From an uncultured Oscillospiraceae bacterium (GTDB lineage Bacteria; Bacillota_A; Clostridia; Oscillospirales; Oscillospiraceae), in contig CAAEOU010000020.1 in NCBI GenBank assembly GCA_900757695.1, positions 1 to 12,856 on the forward strand: DNA of 12,856 nt. The letters run 5' to 3'. A program made the position numbers and the translations under genes. Positions 1-5,954 of this stretch are shown here, piece after piece (positions within the stretch are counted from its first letter, which is position 1; every line of letters begins with the position of its first letter). The notes under the pieces are model-generated. The model did no database searches, was not told where the DNA came from, and worked only from the letters and a program-made list of their open reading frames with translations.

Positions 1-387
1 ATTGCCGGAGATCTCAGCGTAGGGCTGCTCGGCCACATACAGCTTGCCGTCTAATACATCTATAGACTCCATCCGGGGGAACGGAGGCGCCTTAGGAGGT
101 CCGCCGCCGGGGAAACCGGGGCCGGGCTTTCCGGGTTCTACATCGGCACCAGGGACAGAGCCGGGATGCTCGGAGGGGCGGCAGGTGGGCGGGCATGGCT
201 TAAGCTCAGCGGCCACAGGACGGCCAAATTCGTCTGTGGCAGGGCCACTGGGCATAGGGGGCATATCCCCGCCGGGGCCGGGCATGTCACCCATGGGGGG
301 CATCATGTTGACCTTTTCCGGCTTGTTGATGGGGCCCTCCAGAACGGGCATGCCATAGGCCGGGATTTTTGCCTGAATGGTGTTCAT
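1..387 (-). CDS. Pro/Gly/Met-rich protein of unknown function (N-terminal part, cut by window edge)
   Basis: The minus strand is open from an ATG at 387 to the left edge (129 codons, no stop), so the C-terminus lies outside the window. The start is supported by an AAGAAGGG ribosome site at 393-400, five bases from the ATG, and by a promoter further upstream. The protein begins MNTIQAKIPAYGMPVLEGP. Residues of about 28-50 are Met/Pro/Gly-rich (MMPPMGDMPGPGGDMPPMP), a KPCPPTC stretch with two Cys follows at about 63-69, and a second Pro/Gly run lies at about 85-103. After that the sequence turns ordinary (ESIDVLDGKLYVAEQPYAE), as if a folded domain begins there. There is no signal peptide or membrane segment in the visible part. 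I do not recognise the family. The opposite strand is also open here but has only a TTG start without a ribosome site, so the minus strand is preferred. Confidence 0.65.
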   Translation of the reverse strand, partial: MNTIQAKIPAYGMPVLEGPINKPEKVNMMPPMGDMPGPGGDMPPMPSGPATDEFGRPVAAELKPCPPTCRPSEHPGSVPGADVEPGKPGPGFPGGGPPKAPPFPRMESIDVLDGKLYVAEQPYAEISGN

Positions 388-485
388 AAGTACCCTTCTT
401 TCCTGGGCAGAGTGCTGCACGAAGCATCGTGAAACAAAAACGCCCAAATGTTGTGATGTGTGGAAACCTGAAAGTTCACGTTCTT

Positions 486-514
486 ATTATACCATGGCGG
501 GTTGAGAATGGAAA
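486..514 (-). promoter_or_regulatory. Promoter of the Pro/Gly-rich protein gene
   Basis: Read on the minus strand there is a perfect TATAAT -10 at 486-491 preceded by TGG (extended -10), then a 17-base spacer and a TTTCCA -35 at 509-514 (4 of 6 matches). It would start transcription near 479, giving a leader of about 90 bases before the ATG at 387. Confidence 0.6.
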
Positions 515-561
515 TATACATTTTGGACTTTTTGCATTCATATTCTGCGCATTGTGGGCGT

Positions 562-595
562 ATAAAAATAGCGGCACAGAGAGATCTGTGCCGCT
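562..595 (-). terminator. Intrinsic terminator of murA
   Basis: Perfect 10-bp stem (570-579 with 586-595, arms AGCGGCACAG/CTGTGCCGCT) with a 6-base loop. On the minus strand it is followed by a short U-rich tract (ATTTTTATA). It sits 22 bases past the murA stop. The plus-strand side has no T-run, so it acts for murA. Confidence 0.85.
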
Positions 596-616
596 AAGCT
601 TACAACTTTAATTGAA

Positions 617-1912
617 TCAACCGGCAGGAACGACCTTCAGCCGGGGCTCCGGGGGTGTTTCGACTTTCTGGAAGTCTGCACCCAACGCCTGAAATTTCTC
701 TGTAATGTTCTCATATCCACGCTCCACATACTTGATGTCGGAGATGGTAGTAGTGCCCTGGGCCACAAGTCCCGCAATGACCATAGCGGCACCGGCACGC
801 AGATCACAGGCTTTTACCCGACAGCCGCGGAGCTGGGGTACACCTTCAATAATAGCGACCTTCCCGTCTACCTGAACCTGAGCACCCATGCGCCGCAGTT
901 CGCCGATATAACGGAAGCGGTTATCCCAAACGCTCTCGGTGACAACGCTGGTACCCTCGGCCACAGCCATGCAGACAGCAATCTGAGGCTGCATATCGGT
1001 GGGGAAGCCCGGATGAGGCATGGTTTTTACCTTTGCCTTCTTGAGGTGACCGTCCGACTCCACCAGCAGCGCATCGCCCTGTTCGGTGATCTTTACGCCC
1101 ATTTCCCGCAGCTTGGCGGTGATACAGTCCAGATGCTTGGGAATGATATTCTTTACCAGAACCTTGCCGCCTGTGGCAGCCACAGCGGCCATGTAGGTGC
1201 CCGCTTCGATCTGGTCGGGGATGATAGAGTAGGTGCCGCCCTTCAGATGCTTCACGCCGCGTACCTTGATCACATCGGTGCCTGCGCCGGAGACATTGGC
1301 CCCCATGGCATTGAGGAAGTTGGCAACGTCTACAATATGGGGCTCCTTGGCAGCATTCTCAATGATGGTCGTGCCTTCTGCCAGCACGGCAGCGATCATG
1401 ATGTTCATGGTAGCACCCACGGAAACCACATCCAGATAGATCCGGCTGCCATGGAGCGGAGCCTGCGTGGTTGCGATGATGTCACCGCTGACGATCTGTA
1501 CATCGGCCCCCATGATGTTAAAGCCCTTGATGTGCTGGTCAATGGGACGAACGCCAAAGTCACAGCCGCCGGGCATGGAGACGGTGGCCTTTCCAAAGCG
1601 GCCAAGCAGCGCACCTACCAGATAGTAGGAAGCACGGATCTGACAGGCCAGTTCATGGGGAACAGAGCTGGTGTGTACGCCGGAGCAGTCCAGCTCAAAG
1701 GTGGTGCGGTTGATCATCCGCACGGTTGCACCCATACGGGTCAGAATATCAAAGTAAAGCTGGATGTCAGACACATCCGGGACATTTTCGATACGGCATA
1801 CGCCGTTGACCAGCAAAGCAGCCGGGAGAATTGCAACGGCTGCATTTTTTGCGCCGCTGATCTCAACTTCACCGTTTAGGGGCTTTCCGCCGTGTATTAC
1901 ATATTGTGCCAT
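617..1912 (-). CDS. murA: UDP-N-acetylglucosamine 1-carboxyvinyltransferase (MurA)
   Basis: MurA transfers enolpyruvate from PEP to UDP-GlcNAc, the first committed step of peptidoglycan synthesis, in the cytoplasm. The 431-residue length fits the family's usual 415-440. Visible signatures are GAKNAA with Lys22 and Asn23 (same numbering as E. coli MurA), MPGGCDFGVRP with the PEP-binding Cys117 that fosfomycin alkylates, FPTDMQPQ with the catalytic-site Asp, and DLRAGAAMVIAGL with the conserved Arg. The EPSP-synthase-like repeat structure runs the full length. An in-frame ATG lies five codons upstream (1927), but the AGAGGG site at 1919-1924 falls inside that extension, six bases before the ATG at 1912, so MAQYVIHGG is taken as the true start. 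It is a single-gene unit with its own promoter and terminator. Because Cys is present, the enzyme is predicted fosfomycin-sensitive (inference). Firmicutes often carry two MurA paralogues and the sequence alone does not say which this is. Confidence 0.97.
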   Translation of the reverse strand: MAQYVIHGGKPLNGEVEISGAKNAAVAILPAALLVNGVCRIENVPDVSDIQLYFDILTRMGATVRMINRTTFELDCSGVHTSSVPHELACQIRASYYLVGALLGRFGKATVSMPGGCDFGVRPIDQHIKGFNIMGADVQIVSGDIIATTQAPLHGSRIYLDVVSVGATMNIMIAAVLAEGTTIIENAAKEPHIVDVANFLNAMGANVSGAGTDVIKVRGVKHLKGGTYSIIPDQIEAGTYMAAVAATGGKVLVKNIIPKHLDCITAKLREMGVKITEQGDALLVESDGHLKKAKVKTMPHPGFPTDMQPQIAVCMAVAEGTSVVTESVWDNRFRYIGELRRMGAQVQVDGKVAIIEGVPQLRGCRVKACDLRAGAAMVIAGLVAQGTTTISDIKYVERGYENITEKFQALGADFQKVETPPEPRLKVVPAG

Positions 1913-1990
1913 AATGCACCCTCTCATTCTCTGGTTTCTTGCCTACGTTCTATAGTATGCCACAGGAGCGGCAATTGTATCATGGTTGTT

Positions 1991-2004
1991 GACATAAATA
2001 TGTC
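1991..2004. promoter_or_regulatory. Small inverted repeat just downstream of the murA promoter
   Basis: GACATA-AA-TATGTC, 6-bp arms, lies just past the predicted murA transcription start (about 2008). It could be an operator or a short stem at the 5' end of the leader. No regulator can be named, and chance is not excluded for a repeat this short. Confidence 0.3.
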
Positions 2005-2014
2005 CAGCTCTGCT

Positions 2015-2043
2015 AGTATATCACAAAGTCACTTCTGTGTAAA
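2015..2043 (-). promoter_or_regulatory. murA promoter
   Basis: On the minus strand: TTTACA -35 (2038-2043, 5 of 6), 17-base spacer, TATACT -10 (2015-2020, 5 of 6) with a TGA extension before it. Predicted start near 2008, leaving a leader of about 95 bases to the ATG at 1912. Confidence 0.75.
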
Positions 2044-2150
2044 GAAGCGCAGGGAAAAAACGCCGGATTTCTGGCAAAAAAACAATCATATCACCGATAT
2101 TTTGTATATTCTCTATTCATAGAATTCTAAAAATGAAGATTTTGAACCAG

Positions 2151-2185
2151 AAAAATCCGCCGCAGTTTATGCGCTGCGGCGGATT
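2151..2185 (-). terminator. Intrinsic terminator of the DUF2207 gene
   Basis: A 12-bp perfect stem (2154-2165 with 2174-2185, core CCGCCGCAG/CTGCGGCGG) with an 8-base loop, followed on the minus strand by TTTTTC. It lies about 100 bases past the stop codon at 2284. The 98 bases between stop and hairpin (2186-2283) show no gene. Confidence 0.85.
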
Positions 2186-2283
2186 GGATGATTTAGGGAA
2201 ACCCTGCATCACTCAGCGGGGAGATCAGGTGTGGAATCAAGTGTCACAAAGAAAGCCCACAGGCGCAATTGTGCGATACTGCC

Positions 2284-3966
2284 TTAAAAAGCGGCCCGAA
2301 GGGACTTGAGAATGTCAGCAAGACGGCGCTGAAGCGCAGCGGCAGAGGTGGTTTTTCCGCTGCCTCCCGGAAGCCATTCCGGGCGAGGTGTCGGAAGCCG
2401 CTCGAAACGGGCGGCAAAGGCCTTGTCAACACCCAAAGCGGCGGCTTTGGGATACTGTGCCTGGAAAAACCGATCATTGCGGCCTGTGATGACCTGAAGC
2501 TGCTGCCAGGAGACTTTTCGGTAAAAGAGCTTAAGGCCTCTGGTCTGCATCAGAAGATCTCTGCCCCGCTGACTGCGGCGTGGCCCGGAAGCCGTGGCAA
2601 TGGCGGAGAAGCAGCAGGCAAACAGGCCGGTGGCGGCTTCCAGAAATGCTCCGCTCATAAGGCCCAGAATCAGAATGAGAAGCGCAACCAGCAGAAGTCC
2701 AAGTGTGCGAGGAGAAAACCGCCGGAGAGAAACCCATTTTGCCAGAGCATCGTGAAGATAGATACTGTATAGAAAGCCGACAATTCCAATCAGTACCGCA
2801 AGGAACAGGAAGGCAGAGCCATCGGGCAGCAGCGAATAAGCGATATATCCGATGCCAATGGCCAGCAGAATGCGGCAGGGAATCTGGAGAAATACCACAT
2901 TGCCGCCCTTTCGGTCAAAAATCACCCGGTTGAGGCTCCTGCGGGAGGCGGCACGGAAGCGGGCTGCTGCGGCGGAAAAGCGTCCCGGTGTGGCGGCAAC
3001 TCGATTGCCTGTGGCAAAAATCCGTGTAAACAGCCGCTGCTCTGCCTTGCTTCGCTCGTTGCCCATGGGAATCATGCGGGTCAGAATGACATAGCCCTTT
3101 TTGCTGGACTGAATGGTAAGATAACCCAGATTGGCCCATTCCAGCACCAGCACAGCCACATCGCAGGTGCCGCCGTCCAGCATCTGCGAGAGCTGGCAGG
3201 CCAGCAGTCCGCCGGGTGTCAGCAGCCGAGGGGAGACCTCCAGCCGGGGCGTTCGCAGCCGCAGCCGCCAATAGACCATCAGAAGCAGCAGCACCAGCAG
3301 CATGCCCACAAAGAGATAGGTCACATGGATCATGGGGATTGCGGTGGAACGTACATAAAAATACCCGGAGGGCAGCGTCACTGCCAAAGCAAGAGAGTCG
3401 TAGGCCATGCGGTCTGCTGCGGTACCGGTGACGATGGTGCCGTTTACCGTCAGACCGGTTTCTGTGTCAGAGAGCGGGCCATAGTAGCCGCTGAGTACCT
3501 GCGGCGTTATGGTATAGTCTGCGGGGACTGTGCCGGAGGGCTGTGGCAGCGTTACCTGAAAGGCACAGGCGCCCACCGGGGTGGCCCAGCGGGAGCTGAG
3601 CAGCCCCAGTGTGAACACATCGCCGTCAGTGGATGAGTCAGGAGATACATTTACGGTATAAGAGATCGTAAAGGACTGGGTGCCGGAGAAGGTACCTTTG
3701 CTGAGCACAACATCCACGCCCGCATCTGTTTTGTCTACCTTATAGCGATAGGTCTCGGCAGAGACACGGCTGATGTCGCCGTCAGGAAGGGGAATTTGAA
3801 CCTGATCCTGTTGACTGTCAAAGGTGAGCTGATAGGTGGCAGTGACCTTAGTCTTGCCGTTCTGGGCAACCTCGGCATTGACTGTGGCCTGATCCACGGT
3901 GTAGTCAGCCAGACATGGGAACAGAAACAGACATATGAAAAACAGGGAAAAAAGTACTTTTTTCAT
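2284..3966 (-). CDS. DUF2207-type membrane protein with signal peptide
   Basis: A 560-residue protein. Residues 1-20 form a signal peptide (MKK, hydrophobic core, likely cleavage after LA20). Residues of about 21-205 are a beta-rich extracytoplasmic domain, and 213-236 is a strong membrane helix followed by an Arg-rich stop. A cytoplasmic region (about 240-355) follows, then paired hydrophobic segments at about 360-402 and 419-457. The C-terminal tail ends with a stretch (FFQAQYPKAAALGVDKAFAARF, about 500-521) that matches the family's typical ending, where a hydrophobic 'Tyr/Pro-Ala-x-ALG' motif is followed by an amphipathic helix. This layout is that of DUF2207 (YciQ-like) proteins, whose molecular role is unknown. 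The cytoplasmic linker at about 323-352 is unusually rich in Ala and Arg. TGGAGT at 3974-3979 stands eight bases before the ATG. The gene is monocistronic and divergent from the GtrA gene. The family call rests on recognised architecture, not on a search. Confidence 0.8.
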   Translation of the reverse strand: MKKVLFSLFFICLFLFPCLADYTVDQATVNAEVAQNGKTKVTATYQLTFDSQQDQVQIPLPDGDISRVSAETYRYKVDKTDAGVDVVLSKGTFSGTQSFTISYTVNVSPDSSTDGDVFTLGLLSSRWATPVGACAFQVTLPQPSGTVPADYTITPQVLSGYYGPLSDTETGLTVNGTIVTGTAADRMAYDSLALAVTLPSGYFYVRSTAIPMIHVTYLFVGMLLVLLLLMVYWRLRLRTPRLEVSPRLLTPGGLLACQLSQMLDGGTCDVAVLVLEWANLGYLTIQSSKKGYVILTRMIPMGNERSKAEQRLFTRIFATGNRVAATPGRFSAAAARFRAASRRSLNRVIFDRKGGNVVFLQIPCRILLAIGIGYIAYSLLPDGSAFLFLAVLIGIVGFLYSIYLHDALAKWVSLRRFSPRTLGLLLVALLILILGLMSGAFLEAATGLFACCFSAIATASGPRRSQRGRDLLMQTRGLKLFYRKVSWQQLQVITGRNDRFFQAQYPKAAALGVDKAFAARFERLPTPRPEWLPGGSGKTTSAAALQRRLADILKSLRAAF

Positions 3967-3994
3967 CTGTCACACTCCAATTTATAATGTATCT

Positions 3995-4023
3995 AGCATA
4001 CCACATCCGTGCCCCAATTACAA
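3995..4023 (-). promoter_or_regulatory. Promoter of the DUF2207 gene
   Basis: Minus strand: TTGTAA -35 (4018-4023), 17-base spacer, TATGCT -10 (3995-4000) preceded by TGG. Each box matches 4 of 6, helped by the extended -10. Leader of roughly 20 bases to the ATG at 3966. Confidence 0.55.
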
Positions 4024-4035
4024 CCAAAGGGCGTA

Positions 4036-4061
4036 ATTTTCCCTGCCCTATCAGGGAAAAT
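4036..4061. promoter_or_regulatory. Inverted repeat between divergent promoters (candidate operator)
   Basis: ATTTTCCCTG (4036-4045) and CAGGGAAAAT (4052-4061) are perfect 10-bp arms around a 6-base centre. The element lies 12 bases upstream of the DUF2207 -35 and about 45 bases upstream of the gtrA-side -35. Neither side has a U-run after the stem, so it is not an obvious terminator. A dimeric repressor or activator site is the simplest reading (inference). Confidence 0.45.
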
Positions 4062-4106
4062 GCACGGGGAACTGTGGGAATGGCTGCCAAATAATGCACA
4101 TTGCTT

Positions 4107-4135
4107 TTGACTTTTTTGGGGAATTGATATAGTAT
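4107..4135 (+). promoter_or_regulatory. Promoter of the GtrA-tadA unit
   Basis: TTGACT -35 (4107-4112, 5 of 6), 17-base spacer, TAGTAT -10 (4130-4135, 4 of 6). Predicted start near 4142, about 50 bases before the GtrA start codon. Confidence 0.7.
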
Positions 4136-4190
4136 AGGGGAAACATGGCCGCAGGGTTCGGCAGAGAATGTGGAACATGGAGGAAATACA

Positions 4191-4619
4191 ATGCAGCAGC
4201 TGCTGAAAAAACACCAGGAATTTTTGCGGTACGCACTGTTTGGCATTGCGGCAGTGGTGGCGGATGTAGGCGTATATGCCCTTACAGTGGGCAGTCTGGG
4301 CATTCGGCGGGCCAATGCGGTGAGCTGGGCGGCTGCACTGGTGGTTGCATTTGTTACCAATAAATATTGGGTGTTTCGCCGGGGTCATGAGGGCATTGAC
4401 GCATTTCTCAGGCAGTTTTTGGAGTTTGGAGCGGCTCGGGCTGCGAGCTTTTTTATGCAGGTGTGGGGCACAGACGCATTGGTGCGCCGAGGACTCAGCA
4501 GACCGCTGCTGGGGATTCGCGGCGGCGCAGCAAAGACGCTGGTGATCATCATCGTAATCGCCATGAATTATCTGTTCAGCAAATTCCTGATTTTTCGGCC
4601 CAAGGAGGCAGAGGCATGA
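4191..4619 (+). CDS. GtrA-family membrane protein
   Basis: A 142-residue protein with four predicted membrane helices (about 12-34, 42-58, 73-95, 113-135). It carries the two family signatures TNKYWVF (56-62) after helix 2 and NYLFSKFLIF (126-135) at the end of helix 4. GtrA-family proteins are thought to carry undecaprenyl-phosphate-linked sugars across the membrane, as in O-antigen glucosylation or teichoic-acid and arabinogalactan glycosylation. The start is the ATG at 4191, because GGAGG at 4179-4183 stands seven bases before it. An in-frame ATG at 4170 overlaps that site and has none of its own. The stop overlaps the tadA start (ATGA), so the two are translationally coupled. No dedicated lipid-linked glucosyltransferase (GtrB type) is next to it. 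It may therefore serve a partner elsewhere or act with the polysaccharide cluster downstream. Confidence 0.88.
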   Translation: MQQLLKKHQEFLRYALFGIAAVVADVGVYALTVGSLGIRRANAVSWAAALVVAFVTNKYWVFRRGHEGIDAFLRQFLEFGAARAASFFMQVWGTDALVRRGLSRPLLGIRGGAAKTLVIIIVIAMNYLFSKFLIFRPKEAEA

Positions 4620-5176
4620 CACAGGCGCAGCAGGATCAAATGTTTATGAAGGAGGCTCTTGCGCTGGCAAGGCAGGCAGGAGAAATGGGCGAGGTACCCA
4701 TTGGCTGTGTGATCACCCGGGACGGAGAGATCGTGGGCCGCGGTTATAACCGGCGGGAGACCGGTAAGACGGCGCTGGGCCATGCGGAGCTGATGGCCAT
4801 TGAGGACGCATGCAGAAATCTTGGGGGCTGGCGGCTGTGGCAGTGCAGGCTGTATGTGACGCTGGAGCCCTGCCCTATGTGCGCCGGTGCGATCATCAAT
4901 GCCAGGATCCCGGTGGTGGTGTATGGGGCACCGGATCCGAAGGCGGGATCTCTGGGATCTCTGGTGAATCTGTTCTCGTTTCCCTATAATCATCATCCGG
5001 AGGTGGTGGCCGGCGTTATGGAGGATGCCTGTGCCGAGGTCCTCCGGGATTTCTTCCGGCAGCTCCGGCGGAAGAAAAGAGCATTGGGCACAGCGACGAA
5101 TATTGACAAAACAGGCTTTTCAGGATATGATAGACAGGTTAAAGACCCGTGTAAAGAAGAGGAAAAAACTGTCTGA
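4616..5176 (+). CDS. tadA: tRNA-specific adenosine deaminase (TadA) with long C-terminal tail
   Basis: TadA converts A34 to inosine in the anticodon of tRNA-Arg(ACG), an essential wobble modification in the cytoplasm. The zinc deaminase motifs are clear: HAE (His56, proton-shuttling Glu58) and PCPMC (Cys86, Cys89). The start is the ATG at 4616, with AAGGAGG at 4602-4608 seven bases upstream, overlapping the GtrA stop. At 186 residues it is longer than the usual 150-165. The typical fold ends near FFRQLRRKK (146-154), and the last 30 or so residues (ending in a KEEEKTV-type charged tail) look non-conserved. That tail is the stretch whose DNA holds a near-consensus promoter for the next operon. 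In many Firmicutes tadA precedes the SRP RNA gene and dnaX, but here it precedes polysaccharide genes. Confidence 0.96.
   Translation: MTQAQQDQMFMKEALALARQAGEMGEVPIGCVITRDGEIVGRGYNRRETGKTALGHAELMAIEDACRNLGGWRLWQCRLYVTLEPCPMCAGAIINARIPVVVYGAPDPKAGSLGSLVNLFSFPYNHHPEVVAGVMEDACAEVLRDFFRQLRRKKRALGTATNIDKTGFSGYDRQVKDPCKEEEKTV
5103..5131 (+). promoter_or_regulatory. Near-consensus promoter inside the 3' end of tadA, for the polysaccharide operon
   Basis: TTGACA -35 (5103-5108, 6 of 6), 17-base spacer, TATGAT -10 (5126-5131, 5 of 6). It lies in codons 163-172 of tadA and would start transcription near 5138, leaving a leader of about 140 bases before the TTG start at 5280. This is the best promoter in the window by match to consensus. 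Confidence 0.75.
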
Positions 5177-5279
5177 TTTCAATGGGAAAAGAAGACAATC
5201 GGGCAGGCCAAATGTGGTGGGAGGCTGACCGGCGTGTTCCGGCGGTACGGCTGAAGAAACCGGATGGAGTGAAGCTGCT

Positions 5280-5936
5280 TTGGATACAGAGGTTACGCAG
5301 ACCGACAGTGAATTTCATAAAAAGCCGGTCTATGAGGCCGTTAAGCGGACCTTTGATCTGCTGGTGTCTCTGGCGGCTGTGATCGTGCTGTCGCCGGTAC
5401 TGCTGGCAATTGCACTGGCCATTCGCATCGAAGACGGAGGCCCTGTGCTTTATAAGGCTCAGCGAGTAGGACGGTACGGAAAACCGGTTACGGTATATAA
5501 ATTTCGCAGTATGCGCCTCCATGCGGATCGGCTGGAGGACATGCTGACGCCGGAAGAACTGGCGGAATATCACAAAAATTATAAGCTTACCAGTGATCCC
5601 CGGGTCACCAAGGTCGGGGCACTGCTGCGGAAGACAAGCCTGGATGAGCTGCCACAGCTCTTTAATATCCTGATGGGCCAGCTTTCATTGGTGGGGCCCA
5701 GACCGGTATTGCAGGAAGAAACGGAGCTGTACGGTGATAAACGCAGCCTGCTGCTGTCCTGCAAGCCGGGGCTCACCGGCCTTTGGCAGTCCCGGGGGCG
5801 CAGCAATGTTACATATGAAAATGGACGCCGACAGGAAATGGAGCTTCGGTACGTACGGGAGCGCAGCCTGTGGCTGGACTTTAAGATTCTGCTCTGGACG
5901 GTGAAGGCCGTGGTGCGCATGGATGGCGCACGGTGA
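5280..5936 (+). CDS. Priming polyprenyl-phosphate sugar-1-phosphate transferase
   Basis: A 218-residue bacterial sugar transferase (PF02397 type). It moves a sugar-1-phosphate from a UDP-sugar to undecaprenyl phosphate, starting repeat-unit assembly on the inner membrane face. KRTFDLLVSLA leads into one membrane-inserted helix (about 25-48) broken by SP at 38-39, as in the reentrant helix of the small PglC-like forms. Then come YKAQRVGRYGK and VYKFRSM (58-78), DPRVTKVGALLRKTSLDELPQLFN with the catalytic Asp122-Glu123 pair, LVGPRP, and KPGLTGLWQSRGRSN near the end. The start appears to be TTG at 5280: the frame is closed by a TGA at 5226-5228, no ATG or GTG lies between, and GGAG (5266-5269) sits ten bases upstream. 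The sugar cannot be told from sequence. It is the first gene of the polysaccharide operon. Confidence 0.93.
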   Translation: MDTEVTQTDSEFHKKPVYEAVKRTFDLLVSLAAVIVLSPVLLAIALAIRIEDGGPVLYKAQRVGRYGKPVTVYKFRSMRLHADRLEDMLTPEELAEYHKNYKLTSDPRVTKVGALLRKTSLDELPQLFNILMGQLSLVGPRPVLQEETELYGDKRSLLLSCKPGLTGLWQSRGRSNVTYENGRRQEMELRYVRERSLWLDFKILLWTVKAVVRMDGAR

Positions 5937-5954
5937 GCATGTAAAGGATATCGT

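Noticed and set aside
44..358. Plus-strand open frame coding a Gly/Pro-rich 104-residue protein
   Set aside because: It starts with TTG without a ribosome site and is the antisense image of the minus-strand Pro/Gly/Met-rich gene, which has a promoter and a Shine-Dalgarno site.
1013..1879. Plus-strand open frame of 288 codons across murA
   Set aside because: It is fully antisense to an unmistakable murA, has no ribosome site and resembles no family; it is a side effect of the G+C-rich codon use.
1989..2019. Plus-strand promoter with perfect TTGACA
   Set aside because: The best -10 (TAGTAT) is 19 bases away and no plus-strand gene follows until 4191; the TTGACA overlaps the GACATA palindrome at the murA start.
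4463..4615. Upstream extension of tadA
   Set aside because: The extension overlaps the GtrA gene in another frame and lacks family similarity; the ATG at 4616 has a strong ribosome site and gives the normal TadA N-terminus.
5132..5279. SRP RNA gene (ffs), expected after tadA in many Firmicutes
   Set aside because: The conserved helix 8 pattern (GGAA tetraloop with AGCAG) is not present, so the stretch is treated as an operon leader.
5160..5279. Cyclic di-GMP (GEMM-I) riboswitch in the leader
   Set aside because: The characteristic CAAAGCC-type segment and tetraloop receptor are missing; the resemblance is limited to short G/C-rich pieces.
5182..5382. 66-codon plus-strand frame between tadA and the priming transferase
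   Set aside because: No ribosome site, no recognisable protein, and half of it overlaps the well-supported sugar transferase gene in another frame.
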